64,000 nt of DNA, from positions 6,979,982-7,043,981 of the forward strand of contig CM055109.1 of the NCBI GenBank assembly GCA_029204225.1. The letters run 5' to 3'. Source of the DNA: Diphasiastrum complanatum (lineage: Eukaryota > Streptophyta > Lycopodiopsida > Lycopodiales > Lycopodiaceae). The notes below the pieces were generated by a model. It was not told where the DNA came from, did no database searches, and was given only the letters and a program-made list of their open reading frames with translations. The translations under genes and the position numbers were made by a program. How positions within the stretch are numbered: position 1 is the stretch's first letter; every line of letters begins with the position of its first letter. Positions 30,366 to 44,246 of the stretch are shown piece after piece.

Positions 30366-33300
30366 TTGTGGTCTATTTTCTACACCCCCTTGTGTCTTAT
30401 GTTTCCAAGGGTTGGAAAGGGTTATGGATCTACTATCAGGAGACTAATTTATTGTTGTACGAGTTTCAATTCAAAAAGGATTATGCGTATGATCCTAATG
30501 CTCAAGTGGTTGACCCCAATTCCCAAACCTATGATCCTAACCAAGCTGTGTTTGCAACGCATCAACTTCCAACAATACACGGATGTTTTATCTGTGCAGG
30601 TAAACATCCTAGTATTCACTGCCCTAACAAACTTCGCTTTCCACCAGCTTGTGAAAATTGTGGCATTGAACATCATGTGAAGGATTTTCCTTCAAGATAA
30701 AAAAACAACTGCTCCTATAGGCTCCGTGCAAGTAGAAACCTTGCCAGTCGAGCCTAGGTCTTGACTCGTGCACAAACCCAACATCAAGCTCCTACCATTG
30801 CACCCAGCCACATCCATCAGCCCAACATTCCCCCAAGTGAAGGTTCTACACCAATTGTTTATCCTCAACCTTCTGAAGAGATTAGGCTACATTATAAATA
30901 TCGTCAACAAATTCAAAATGCAGACCAACATTCTACCACTTCCTATCACGCACCTCACATGTCTTTTGAGACTAAAACCCTTGAAGGCATTGAAGTCCGG
31001 GGAGATATGCTACAAGCTAACGTGACTCTCCCTTTCCATGTTTTATGGAAACATGCTAGTAAGTGGAAACACCAACTCCAACCCACCAAAACCACCACCC
31101 CTGATGAGCTACCTGAAATGCCATTACATCTAACAAATCCGCTCATTGAAAGGGGCAACATTAAAATTTTAGCTACTCATCGCCAATCTCGAGAGTCTTA
31201 GTTGTATTAGATGGTGATTCAGGTGTCAACATCATCTCCACATCTCTCATGTTGGAATAGAATTTGAGAGACAAACTCACCAAACCCACTTGCCAACTCA
31301 GAATGGCTGATCAAAGTGTGGTTTGACCTACAAGATTCCTCCCACCAATTTTGATCAAACTAGAAGGCTTGAAATTTTTCATAGATATGGTAGTACTCGA
31401 TATTCTTATGAGTTACTACTTGGTCGCCCCTAGCTCACAAATTCAAGAGTCGTTCACGACTGGAGAAAAGGTTGAGTCACCTTTAGTAATCGAGACAGTT
31501 GTATTACCATTGATTCATCTGGGAAACTCAAACCCGCACACTTCCACGATACAGATTCCTCCACTACCAATTCCGTGTTTGAGCCTTACCAGTCTACCCA
31601 AGAAAAAGGTCATTATGTTGAATCTATTGATATCATAAACTAGAGCCACAGTTCAGCTACGATTGATTGCGTGAATGCTGATTACTGTTCTCAAAATTAG
31701 GCTGATTGTACTTATACTCCCCTGGACAATATCGAACAACCTCCTGATCTAGACACACCTATCATTAATATCAATTTTATTGATATTCTTCCACACAATG
31801 ATGAATTGTTGAATGTTGCTTGGCTACCTACTGATGAATCAGACGATTTATTTGTAGATGACAAAAATGTCTTGCAAATCCCGAATTGCCCAAACAATGG
31901 ACATTTCTGACATTCAAATCCTCAACTACATGGAGGCACTTCCACTTAAAGCTTTCCCACAACACTCATCCAAGGTGGAACCAGTTGCCAAGGTTACGGT
32001 TGAAAAACCTGATACCCAACGATACCGTGTCAAACGACCAAATTATCCATGGGACCTATGTGAGGACGAAACCATTTTTCAAATAGATGATGAAATCCTC
32101 CAAGATGTGCCATCAATTCTTCATCCGCACACCTCACGTCCTCCGAAGCCACCACCTTGTGGCAATACCATAAAGGAGAAGATGAAGAAACTGCTTCTCA
32201 TTCAACCACCTGGAGATCTCACCACTGTGCGAGAAGTTTCGAAAATATCCTTAGCTCATACACGAATCCCAAAACCTCCCAACTCACCATCCCAAAAGTT
32301 GAAAGACAAGGCCCCCCTTGAATCACCCACACATGATATGCCGAAATATTTTAAGGATTATACGATCGAGGATGTGACTATCCAATTACCACAAGCTCAA
32401 CATGAGCCAAATGGTAATTCACCTTATGAAGGCTCTGCATGAACCATCACTCTATCCTTGAGCATGCCCAATTAGAAAAATGAATGTCTCACCTCAATCG
32501 AGAACAATGAGAAAAATGAATGGCTCACCTCAATCGAGAACAATGCAGAAGGCTTGAGAAGCTTCTGCGCAAATATCGACATGTCTTTGCTTGGTCATAT
32601 AAAGACATGAAAGGAGTCTCACCCCAAGTAGCTGTGCATCGTAGTCCCCTTAAATTGGGTGTGAGGCCACTTCTAGTCGTCCCTACCGATGCAATCCCAT
32701 CTACAAGGCCAAAATAAAAGAAGAATTACAACGCTTGTTAGAGGCAAAATTCATCTATGAAATCAAACATACTGAGTGGGTTTTTTTTATCGTCATCGTT
32801 CCTAAGAAAAATAGAAAACTCTGCATTTGTGTCGACTTTAAGAAACCTAATGCCATCACAGAACGTGATCATTTTCCATTACCTTTTAGCGAATCCATCT
32901 TAGAAAATCTAGCAGGAGATGAGGCCTACTCATTCTTAGATGGCTTTAGTGGCTACAATATGATTTAAATTGTTGAAGAAGATCAACATAAAACCACTTT
33001 TGCCACAGAATGGGAACCTTCTGTTGGAAAGTCATGCCCTTTGGTCTACATGTTATGCAAGCTACCTTTTCTCAACAAATGGGAGATACCCTAGAGGTTT
33101 ACTTGGACGATCTAGGCACACATTCCGAAGAAACACGTCATTTGTCTGTACTGGAACAAAATTTATCCAATGTCAACGCTTCGACATCTCCTTGAAAATT
33201 GAAAAATACCAGATCTAGGTAACACATGGCATCGTCCTAGGGCATATCATTTCAAAAAACGGCATCGCAATGACCCTAACAAGGTCTTGATCATACAAAA

Positions 33301-33485
33301 TCTGCCAGAACCACGTACTATCCGCGAAGTCTATTCATTCCTAGGCCACGCTAATTATTATCGCTGCTTCATTCTCGATTTTGCAAATAAAGCACAATTA
33401 ATTTATAAGGTGGTCATTGTTCCTAAATGGACTGATGAACAACAAGTCATATTCATTCAGTTGAAAGAAGCCCTCACCAATGCAC
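30366..33485 (+). pseudogene. Athila/Tat-like Gypsy gag-protease-RT remnant
   Basis: Gag tail with two cysteine/histidine clusters, CFICAGKHPSIHCP and CENCGIEHHVKD (30585-30690). Protease with DGDSGVNIIS near 31212-31241 (a DSG form). A long linker open at 31858-32442. RT with KYRHVFAWSYKDMKGVSPQV (near 32570), PKKNRKLCICVDFKKPNAI, FPLPFSESILE, YSFLDGFSGYN (motif A), FCWKVMPFGL (motif B) and VYLDDLGTHSEE (motif C), then NLPEPRTIREVYSFLGHANY and LKEALTNAL. Multiple stops and frameshifts. RNase H and integrase are missing because the Copia LTR starts at about 33486. Confidence 0.88.
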
Positions 33486-33748
33486 TGTAGAGAGGTGTGA
33501 GAAACGAAAATAGCTCAAAAAGAAACGAACACGAAAGGAAAGTGTTCGTGCATAGCGGAATGAGCTATTTCACTCTTTTCTTAAGCATGACTACGCCTAT
33601 CAGACACGAATAGAACGTTAGTGATAGAAATCACGTTCGATCTGATTACGTAGCCAAACATTAAGCAATAAAATATCCGAAAGATAATTTGTCATGAACA
33701 GCCAGACAAATTATCAATCGCAAATTATTCGCGAAAGGCAAGACTAAA

Positions 33749-36700
33749 TACAAGGGAAGCTCCCTAAGATCCTGCTTACAAGATAACACACAATGGAAAA
33801 CACACTATGGAGCAACCACCCAACCAAGTATAAGCAACCAATCAACTCTAGAAGCTTCACCCCCAAGCCAAGGAACAAGAAGCATGAATGTAGAGTGAAA
33901 CCCTGGCAATGAATCCATGATCACAATGATGAGTAGGGAAAGTTTGGCCTCAATATATAGAGCCATAAGCATCCTGGGCACATAGCCATGCATAGCCCTA
34001 AGCTTCCTATACATAGATTTACCTAGAATAGACTCCTATGCATGGACCACCTATTCATAGAATTGCTATTGATAACTCTACACATGCATACACTATCTCA
34101 TACCTTGTCTAAACTCCATTTAGTGTGTTCTGGGCCTCACAAAGATATTAATTACTTTCGGGTCACATCCAGTATGATGTGGCATAACTAACAGCTTGAT
34201 TTCCTGGAGTACCGTATATCCAAGACTAGGAGTATATTGAGTCCTACTTACAGGTCATGGACATAACATTCTTCCCTCCTTAAACTGCTTCTATCCTTAG
34301 AAGCTTTCTAAACAGGAAAGAATTATAGTTCCTTTAACTTTCAATAATAACCGAGAAAATCATTGTCCTTAGTTTGACTTTCATATCAAACAAGTATTCA
34401 AAGATAATCTCTGCACTGGAGTACAACTCAGGTTTGAAAAGTACACTAAGCGATAAATTTTCTATCTGGGTTACATTGATCACAAGTTAGTAAAACACTT
34501 ACATGAAACACTGGGGGAAATAACCTAACTTAAGAGATTAAAGTTAAAGAAATAATAAAATAATTATAATTACAGTATGAAATTATCCATAACTCTGACA
34601 GATAATTTATAAGCTTTCAAGTACAAATATGCAACAGAGATGTTCCATGGTTTAAGATATTGAAACATTTAACCTTAGAATTTATCTGAATTCCAAGTCT
34701 ATTCACACATGTAGTAATTTATATGACATAACAGCCTTTCAGAAGAATAACTTCATGTTGGAAAGAATTCATATAAACTAGTCTGATGTCTTATATTCGG
34801 GAAATTACTAAGAAGTAAAGGATTAATTAAGAAAGCGAGAAATAGATTTGAGGGCCTCTGATTTTGTAAATAATGAGATACCACATTGGGATCTAGATTA
34901 AACCTCAAAATTTTCCAAAATATCCCACCTTTGATCAAATGGTTTTCTTCTTTCCCATATCGCGACTAGGTATTAAACACACCATTGATCATCAGAGCTT
35001 TACAGTCCTAGAATTTTCTTTCCAAAATTACTGATGTCCCATACCATCAACTTTTCCTTCCTAAAAACCCTTAACCGCCTTATCTGATATTCTAGAGATC
35101 CATGGATCATCTAGCTGTCCTACAATCACTACAGGAAATTATCTCTTGTTCCCAAACACTAGAGAATCCATTTATTTGGATGATTGGCATGCCTATCAGA
35201 CGGATACCCAAAATCCACATCTGATTATGTGACTTAGGCAGAAGAATTAACATGGTTCACTTATTACACTCTGAACCTTTCTGGTTATTGATAAGCTTCG
35301 AAACCCTACTGATGCATCAAATCTAGAGACAAGCTTCTGTCAACTAACAGATCCAATGTAATCCACGTATCAAATTCGACTTCTAACCTCAAAATTGACA
35401 TCCAAAACTGCGGATAACTCAATGGTTACAAAGATATCGGTCACAAATTCAATTGAATGAATTCTAACTAGGAAATTAATAACCAGTATTAAGCAATAAT
35501 TGACAGGGATTACAAAAATCCTAACTACGAAATACATTTCCTGATCACACTTACTACCTTTGATGTCCACTCTTCTTCCCTCCTTAGAATTTGCAGTTCC
35601 CTGAAAATCTATTTCAGCTAAGGTACCTAGAAGACGTAACGACATTAGTAAATGTTTAAAAATTAATCACTGTAGGAAAATGTCCAAAACAATTTCATTT
35701 ATGTCCTATACTTGGGCTGAATATCTGATATATCAAAAATCATTTACTAGTATGTGAAACCGTAATAGTCTGATCTTTTGAATATAATTCACCATAGGAT
35801 TTTATTGGAATTGAAATCCGTTATGTAATTCCTATATTACAAATTTCCAACCAAGTTGGACTGTTCTTCCTTTTTATTGACTGGTCTGGCATTACTCCGT
35901 TAATATTGACAAAAACTATCCAAACATGAAATTACATGAATGGAAATCCCATCCATAGGATTTCAGTAATTCTTGAACCGTAGCATGCAAATCACACTAC
36001 ATCAGTCACAAACGTCATTACAGAATTTTTTACGTAAACTTCAGTTTTACGGAATTTGTCAACCATTAACACAGATTTGTGACCCAACTGTCAGAGCACA
36101 TGCGTATGACCACTCAAATCGATTGTAAACCCTCATGCATGTCAAAATCACTCTGAGAATCAGCATGCAAACACAGTACTACAAATTAGGGTAATGACTA
36201 ACATGTAATCAGAATAATTCAAATTTTGCCAATTTTACTCACAAAATTGCAAAACTTCAGATGATCATAACTTTGGCAATCCAAAATTTCGACGAAAGAT
36301 AGCCCTTCTCCATGTTCTCCAATCTTCATAAGCCTTGCTCTGATACCACTATAAGGGAAGCTCCCTAAGATCCTACTTACAAGATAACAAACAATGGAAA
36401 ACACACTATGGAGCAACCACCCAACCAAGTATAAGCAACCAATCAACTCTAGAAGCTTCACCCCCAAGCCAAGGAACAAGAAGCATGAATGTAGAGTGAA
36501 ACTCTGGCAATGAATCCATGATCACAATGAGGAGTAGGGCAAGTTTGGCCTCAATATATAGAGCCATAAGCATCATGGGCACATAGCCATGTATAGCCCT
36601 AAGTTTCCTATACATAGATTCACCTAGAATAGAGTCCTATGCATGGACCACCTATTCATAGAATTGCTATTGATAACTCTACACATGCATACACTGTCTC

Positions 36701-36869
36701 ATACCTTGTCTAAACTCCATTTAGTGTGTTATGGGCCTCACAAGAATATTAGTTACTTTCGGGTCACATCCAGTATGACATGGCATAACTAACAGCTTGA
36801 TTTCCTGGAGTACTGTGTATCCAAGACTAGGAGTATATTGAGTCCTACTTACAGGTCATGGACATAACA
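33749..36869 (-). mobile_element. Non-coding LTR element (LARD-like), 3121 bp, TSD CTAAA
   Basis: Direct LTRs of 520 bp at 33749-34268 and 36350-36869, TSD CTAAA at 33744-33748 and 36870-36874. The PBS on the minus strand is TGGTATCAGAGC (36337-36348), and a polypurine tract (AAGGAGGGAAGAA) lies on the minus strand next to 34268. The 2.08 kb interior has no gag or pol domain. By eye the LTRs differ at about 19 of 520 positions. It lies inside a Copia LTR. Confidence 0.93.
34269..36336 (-). other. Interior of the non-coding LTR element
   Basis: 2.07 kb AT-rich. The longest frame (91 codons at 35370-35645, minus) resembles nothing I know and is probably chance. Confidence 0.7.
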
Positions 36870-37889
36870 CTAAATATTAGTCGCGAACAGCTAGACTAAT
36901 AATAATTCGCAAAGAACAAACTACCAGACTAAGCAATAAGAAAGTCAGAGAGAATGTAGAAAAGCATAGCGATATTGACACAAATCTAAACGCAGAACAA
37001 ACAGAGCTATAATTAGATTAAGTATAGCGAAATATACAGGTCAATAATGCAGGTGAGCACTAGACAATAGCGGACGAAACCGCGTGCTTCACAAAGCTAA
37101 TGCAACTTGCAAAAGGTGGTAAGCCTATTACTGACAATACAAATAATTGATGCTCGAAAACATCTACTTCGTCTCTCTCTGATAAGCTTCTGATGCTGTT
37201 ATGCTTGTTGCTTGTTTCTCTGATGTATTATTGTTCAATACGCAAATGGTATTCAATATGTACATGATTTTATAGGTGTACAGATGAAGAAAGTACAAAG
37301 TAGAAGTGATGTCTATGGGATATCGTGGGTGGCTACTGTCGTTGTCAAATCTGATTGCACAATGTATGGGGATGAGCGTGAGAAGGCCGCGATGTCATTT
37401 TTTGTTGAAATTAACGTTGGTGAAAATGCAAAAAATGCAACACTCTGACAAATGCCTTAAAAAGTGATTCACAGGGTACCTTCGCTTTTTTATAAGGGCA
37501 CCATTGGCATTTGTAGGGCAGTGTCAGCCTTTTTTTTTTTTTTCGCCTATCACAAAACACGTGTAAAAACACAGTGTCGTGTTTTGTTCATCTTTTTCGC
37601 TTGTGAAAATTTACTTGTATTTATGCAGACAGTCGCATTTTTATTTGTTTGTCTTATTTTACATGTAAATATGCAGACTGTGTGACAACACGAATAAAAA
37701 TGCAGTAGCATGAATGGAGGCAGATTAACATAGGATTTAGGAGAAGTAAAGGAGATAAATCCAACACCCCCTCTTAATCTGGATTCGTGAATGCCTTGAT
37801 CTTCAGACTAAGCAATGCACAAAACTTATTTTGTGCATTAACACTTAATGCCTTCGTGAATATATCTGCAACCATGTCCTGCGTTCTGC

Positions 37890-39200
37890 AGTACGTTAAG
37901 ATTACCTCCTTGTTGAGAACCTTGCCCCTAACGTAGTGATATCTGATTTCAATGTGGTTACTCCTAGAGTGAAATCTAGGGTTGGCCGATAAGGCAATAG
38001 CACACTCTGATTATCACAGAATATAATTGTGGAGTTGTACTGATACAAACTAACGTCTGACAGTAAATTTTTCAACCAAAACCCTTCTTTAATAGATTGG
38101 GAAGTAGCAATGTATTCTGCTTCTGTAGAAGAAAGAGCGATAGGGGTTTGCTTATGACCGTTCCATGAGATAGGACTGTCGTTGAAGAAGAATGTAAATC
38201 TAGATGTGGACTTACGATTGTCTACATCTCCTCCCCAGCTTGCATCAGAATATCCACTCAACTGATGAAGATTGTCGTTGCTGACTTCTCCATAGCAGAT
38301 GCACTGGTCCATGGTAGCTCAAATATACTTCATGACTCTTATGAGAGCCTTCCAATGGGTAATGCCATGATTAGCCATATATTGGCTGAGTGAGCTTACT
38401 GCAAAGGAGATGCCAGATCTTGTACAGATCATTTCATACACGAGAGATCCAAGTATTGATCGATAAGGATACTCTCTCATCTGCTCCTCTTTCTACTTGG
38501 TTTGGGGACATTGGTCCTTCGACAAATGCAGGCTTGGATCCATCGGTGAGTGAGCTAATTTACAATTTTTTAGATTATCTGTTAAGAACATTGTGAAGAT
38601 ACCTTTGTTGAGTGATACAGATCAGTCATCTCGCTCCATCTTTGTGGATCTAAATGCCCAGACAAAAGTGAGCTTCACCCAGATCAGTCATGTCAAACTC
38701 TGAAAACAACATCTGCTTAGAATCCTTTACCAAATTGGTATTGCTGCTGAAAGACAACGTATCATCCATGTATAAGGTGATGATAATGAAGGATTACTGC
38801 ACCGACTTGGAATAGACGTTGCAATCAGCAGTGCTTGGTTGGAATCCTTGTTCGATGAGGAATGTGTTGATCCTCTAAAACCAAGCTCTAGCAGATTGTT
38901 TCAATCCATAAAGTGCTTTATGAAGTTTACAGACATGATTCTTCATACCTTCTAGAACGTATCCTTCAGGCTGGATCATGTAAATGTCTTCTTGTATAAT
39001 TTCATTTAGATAAGTTGTTTCACATCAAATTGATGCACTTCGAGATCGACAACTGCAACATATGATAGGAGCGCTCGGATCGACGAATGTTTGACTATAG
39101 GACGAAAGTCTCACTGTAGTCAACGTTGGAGATATGAGTGAATCCTCATGCTACCAGTCTTGCCTTTTTTTGATCAATTGCTCCAGGATATTTTCACTAA
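37890..39200 (-). pseudogene. Copia RT and RNase H remnant
   Basis: Minus strand from 39200: RT entry (VDYSETFV), VVDLEVHQFDVKT (motif A region), EDIYMIQPEGY, HKALYGLKQSARAW, LYMDDTLSFSS (YMDD catalytic motif, near 38760-38790), TDLGEAHFCLGI, YRSILGSLVYEM, then RNase H GYSDASWGGDVDNRKSTS, ALSSTEAEYIA and IIFCDNQSVLL. The open part is 37902-38312. Frameshifts elsewhere. Integrase and gag are missing beyond 39200. Confidence 0.88.
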
Positions 39201-39329
39201 CCTTGGCTTCGATCTGACTTATTTCACTGATCAGTAGAGCGAGAGTTTGGTCCAAGTAGCCTTTCAACTTATTCCAACGAATTCCATACATTCCGGATCA
39301 AGTCAAAAGATGGCAGTTATACCATCATC

Positions 39330-40000
39330 ACCATCTCCCCAAAGCATCTACAAAGCATTGGATTTCCTAACCTGGGCGAGACGGTTCATGGAAAGGGTAC
39401 CAGCTATGACTCCAAATACTTCACGAAGTTCCTGATGGACGACAAAAAGACCATTGCACAAACCAATGACGACATTGCCATCAAACTGATCAAGGATCCT
39501 AAGCTAAGGGCAGCCGTAGAAGTTCTCGTGACAATGGTCGAGGTGCATATTATTAAAATGGATTGCATTCCACCAAGCGATCTATTTTTCCTAACCCTCA
39601 CTATGGATGATCCCACTTAGAACTACAAGTGGGTAGAAAAGGTTGCTGGAAAGTTATGTGTGGCCTTGAAAGCTAGAAGACCCACCACCAAATGTGGATA
39701 TCTCCTCCACATGTTGGTCACAAAACAACTAGGACAATGAACGGTCGCGACCCTTAAAGAGCTAGACGACATCTATCCTATCACCAGAAAGTGGGCCAGC
39801 CCACAAGTGTCAACCGAACCTGTTTCACCTGCACCAACAACAAAGAAGCAGAAGGGCAAGGCGGTAAGCACAGAAGAAGACATCTCCCCTGATATCTTAT
39901 CCAATGATATAGGGACAGAATATGCTGCATCCGGCGGGAGCTTGAAATCTTCTCAAGTCCCAAAGGAGGTTTTGGTGCAGTAAGAGGCCTTACTCCAACA
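39330..40000 (+). pseudogene. Unrecognised decayed ORF, retroelement-like context
   Basis: A single frame with only three stops across roughly 650 bases reads KFLMDDKKTIAQTNDDIAIK, then KWVEKVAGKLCVALKARRP, YLLHMLVTKQLG and a Pro/Thr/Lys-rich tail (PVSPAPTTKKQKGKAV). I do not recognise the family. A purine tract (AAGGAGGGGGA) at 40260-40270 suggests the 3' end of an LTR element follows. Confidence 0.55.
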
Positions 40001-40270
40001 GGCCCAACAATGAAGAGAAGCGGTAGCTACAACAACTAGCTCTTTGGATGCCGGTGCTTCCGGTTTTGGTTTAGTATGTGTGGTCTTGTCTACTCAGGTA
40101 ACCACTACCCCTGCCCTTCCTTAACAAACTATGCTGGCAAATGATGGAGGGCATCAACAACAAGATTTACCAATCTCGCCAACAACAATCTCGCCTCTAG
40201 GAAGCTCAAAAGATTCAGGATGAAAACAACTTCAATTGGTGTGGGACCACCAATCCAATAAGGAGGGGGA

Positions 40271-41600
40271 TAATGTTAGCAACAAAGTGAAAAGTAAAAA
40301 AATAAAATAAAATAAAACTTTGCGGCATGTGTATTGTAAGCCCATGTATGAGTATTTGCCAATGAACTTCTACTATGGCATGTTTTTTGTAGGTCCATGG
40401 GTAGAAGCTTAAACAAATAAAATAACATAAACTTAGACTTAGAACTTAGACTAAGAAAACTTAAGAAAGATTTTAAGTTATCTTAAGCTATCTTAAGTCT
40501 AGAATTAGAAATCCTAAAATTCTAAAAGTTCTAAGGTAGAAGTTTAGAAGCCTTAGAATGGCTAGTTTAGATACAAATCCCATAAGCTAGTAGATGCTTA
40601 TGGAAGGCCCTTCTTGCTATAAGAAGAGAGACATTTCCCTTGTAAGTAACATTTTTGAGATTATGCTATATTGTCTTTCTCTATTTTGAGTTTATTATTC
40701 TATTTCATTTGTGTTCCCTTTGGAAAGGTGCATAGCTTGAGGGAAGGTGCTCGGACCTCCTCTTGCCCCCTTTTCATTGGCTTTAATTGCGGCATGCTTT
40801 TATTTGTTATTTGCTTAATTAGCCGCAATACTATTTTCCATTCTCTTTTGGGTGCTAGATTAGAATTAGTTAAACCTCTTGCTAGTTGGGTACCGCCTTA
40901 GCAAAGTTTTTTATTATGTTGCAAATGTGGTTAGTTGGGTATGCCTTAGCCACACTTTAGTTGGTTGTAATTATGTTTCGAGCACCAGTTGGGAAAGCCT
41001 TGGTGTTCCCTTCATTTGTTTATGTTTTTACAGTTGAAAGCTTGTGTAGAACTTAGAAGGTGTGGACGACCGGTCTACCACTATACTATGCACGAACCTC
41101 TCATTAGATCTAGCCACTTAGCGGAGCAGATTTACTTCCAACAACGATGAGACCAGCTTTGCTTTGTAAATCCATTTGGAAGTTAGTCTATCGATAATTC
41201 GATGACTTAAGAATGAAAAATAGTACTTGATAATATCAAGACATTGTTACCATGCAATGTCTTATTTGTAAACCAATAGAAAATGATTTGATACCAAAAA
41301 TTATTGCTTCAATACCTATTGGATATCAAATAATAGAGCTCAAATACCATGTTGGAAGAAGGAAAGGATGCTCAATAGAGAAACGGTTGCATTTGATAGA
41401 TGCATTTTCGGGCTCTACGGAATAATCCGTTTTCTAATGTATGACTATGCTATCAAATTCGAACAAAACTATCATGACTATTGTCACGTTCGAATTCTAA
41501 GTGATTCTAACTTTGAAATCATCAGAATCTATTAGAATGAGTTTATAGACAAACATAACAGAATAAACATTGCTGTATCGAAGTATTCGATAGTTCAAAC
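40271..41600. other. Probable LTR and unassigned DNA
   Basis: Directly after the purine tract comes TAATGTTAGCAAC, a plausible LTR start on the plus strand. No partner LTR was found and the end is unresolved. The rest holds no recognised domain. Confidence 0.45.
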
Positions 41601-42300
41601 TGTTGAATTCACACGTGTGGGACGCCCTACACATGTACTTTTGATCTCCTAAGCCCAATAATACCATAAACATCAAACTAGCATTGATTGACAATAGGAA
41701 AGCTGATCATACAAGAAATATTATTGTGTTACAAGCAAGATCTGTCAACAAAACATGAAACTAAGTACAAAAAATGCCTCAACTCGGCTAGAGAGAGAAT
41801 ATGAATGTACAAAACTCGAGTAGAGAGAGAGGGCACAAAGAGCTTATTCTCCAAATTTGCATTACACACAAATTTCATCATCTTCTCAATGAGAGTACAT
41901 CACATATATATAGATCCATGGACTCTCCTCCTACTTTGAGTTGAATTGGAGTTATGAATCCACCTCTCAAGCTATCTAGACTTATTCAAGCCACCTCAAT
42001 ATGTCTAATTGTGCCAGCTAGTATTTTCATGCATTAAATGTGGCATGCAAAGTACAAATGGCAATTCCTATGGTAGCTCGAGTTTCTACTTCTACCTACC
42101 TTGAATATTTTATTCTAAGATGGGTCTTTACTAAGCCAAAAGAGCTCAATTCATCTTTGGCATTTTTAGGACCCCTACTTACAACTTTAGATAGATTTTT
42201 CCAGTATTTTAACACAAACAAAACTATAAGAGAACGTAATCAAATTACAATACAATAGAGAAGCATTTGATTATTCTAACATAATATTGAATGCAATAAA
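41601..42300 (-). repeat. Copia LTR fragment (same family as 55451)
   Basis: The plus strand starts TGTTGAATTCACACGTGTGG and continues TGTACTTTTGATCTCCTAAG, parallel to 55451 (TGTTGATTTCACATGTGTGG, TGTACTTGTGATCTCCTAAG). Both then contain paired CTAGAGAGAGA-type words. No PBS adjoins here, so it is a solo or truncated LTR. Confidence 0.65.
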
Positions 42301-42784
42301 ACTATATGACCAATTTAGTAAGTAGCATGTACAAATTACAAGAATCGTGAGCAAAAAACAATAGTGGATGCAACCACGTACTCGAAACTATCTCTGAATA
42401 TCTAATTGACTCTATCTGACACTTCCGCTAATAAGTAGTAAGTGTTCTAACAATTTGCTACATTAATCTACAAGATCAATATGCAAAAGAGAAAAAACTA
42501 AAGATCAAGTTAATCTAAAAAGTGATCAACTATTTATATACTAGTTATGAATGTCATTTAGGCTTATCCAAATGACATTTGAAGATAGTTGGATGGTCGC
42601 AGATCGCAATTGGCACTTAGCCACAATGCGTTGTCACTTATCCAGTTGGGCTTCCCAAAAACTAGGTGCAAAAATCGTTAGGGCAACTCTTAAGCTTCAA
42701 AATAAGTGGAAACAAGTTCTATTAACATTCGATAGTTTGAACACCTTCGATACTCTTTGTTGTTGTCAAACCCATCAGTTAGCC

Positions 42785-42890
42785 ATTCTTGTGTATTTGC
42801 AGACTGTGTAAAAATATGAGTAAAATTGCAGTACTGGATAGATGAATGGATGTAGATTAAAGGTCGATTATTTGGATAAATCCAACAGGT
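42785..42890 (-). repeat. Copia LTR end fragment (related to the LTR ending at 37766)
   Basis: GCAGACTGTGT, a GAATGGA-x-GTAGATTAA stretch and GATAAATCCAACA occur in the same order as at 37673-37766. Confidence 0.65.
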
Positions 42891-44246
42891 TTTAGGGTCG
42901 AAAATATTCTAATTTATTGTAGTGCAATGGATTTGTTGTTAAGTTTGATGTGGATGGTTGCTTGAATGAAAAGGATAGAGAGATTGTTCCAAGAGGGACA
43001 AGGTTTGGAAGGCTTTTCGAGTTGGACTATAATGTTGAAACTAATCCTTGTGGTATGATGTTCGAGGAGGAGATCCCTCCTTAGCTATGGCATATAATCA
43101 TTCCTACTGGGATCTAAAGATTCATTTCAAGATTCAAGACTAGTGTTACCTCCTTGGCTAGGCATGTTTGCATCACAACAAACCATCTCACCACCTTAAT
43201 TGTGGGCGAAGGTTAAGAGTTTGTGCTTACGATTATCAAGTTGGTGTGTAGATGCCACATTAAAGATGTCCTTGTGGGCAAAAAAGTGAATAGGTGGTAT
43301 GTAATAATGCCAATAAAATTCTTTGCTCATGCATTTATCAAACTTTAATGGATATTAGTGCTCCCAATGCCAATGCCATGAACATAAATCATTTTGTTGG
43401 AAGATTGAATAGTAGATGTCCTTTGGGATGGTTGTTACTAAGAGTGGCTCAATGAAATGTCATTATTGGTATCATGCACCATCACGTATAAAACAATGCT
43501 TTGCAAAATTTTATTATTGCATTCTTTGATACAAGATTTATTAGAATGGTTATACATGTTGGTATCCATGAACATGAATTTGGGGAGGGTATATCATTCT
43601 TGTGCATGACAAAGACAAAAAGCTTGGTCAAGAAAAAATCTTGTTAAAACATATAAGTCCCACAAAAATTGAAAAAAGAGTTTGATGAATGGTCTGATTG
43701 TTAATCATCTTTTGACATATGTTGTCAGGATGTCTAGAATGTATGCTTCAAAACTATATAAGCTCCTTTTAATGATTGAGCCCACAACTGATAACAGGAG
43801 GTGTGTAAATCTTGTCTTATATGATACTTGATATTAGCCAAACCAAGAGAATAATCAACGTGCTTAGTAAGACCAACTCTCAAAATGTGAGATTCCTAAA
43901 GACGATATTGATCACTCTAGTTTTTCAAAACATCAATTAAAGCAAACCACATGATTTATGAGCTTTTCAAAGTTTTGAGCAGTTTGATAGCATAACAAAA
44001 GCAAAAGTGCTATTATAACCCTTTAATGGACACATTGGGCAAAATCTAAGTGGGAACATACTTTTGACTTCGACGGACCAAAGATCTTGTCAAAATTATG
44101 TACTAGGTATCCGGCATGTTGATCTTTAACAATATAGTTTTTGGTTGTGGGCACAAATTAATACAAATGTTACATTGATTTCTTCTACTTGCTCTGCTGC
44201 CTGGGGTTATCTAGCTAGCTCCTTTCAATCCTTAAAGGACTAGATT
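42891..44246. other. Unassigned, possible Copia pre-integrase debris
   Basis: Plus strand 42950-43110 reads VPRGTRFGRLFELDYNVET and, after a stop, LWH, reminiscent of the segment before a Copia pre-integrase domain. Too little to be sure. The rest to 44246 shows nothing. Confidence 0.35.

Larger units (their letters stand above)
33486..37766 (-). repeat. Copia 3' LTR split by a later insertion
   Basis: The plus strand ends GATAAATCCAACA at 37766, directly before the reverse complement of a polypurine tract (CCCCCTCTTA). The left end is probably TGTAGAGAGG at 33486. The LTR is about 1.15 kb after removing 33749-36869 and one TSD copy. A related LTR end is at about 42785-42890. Confidence 0.7.

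Noticed and set aside
35125-35140. CACTACAGGAAAT, resembling a CACTA terminal repeat
   Set aside because: It lies inside the non-coding LTR element with no second end, subterminal repeats or TSD; a chance match.
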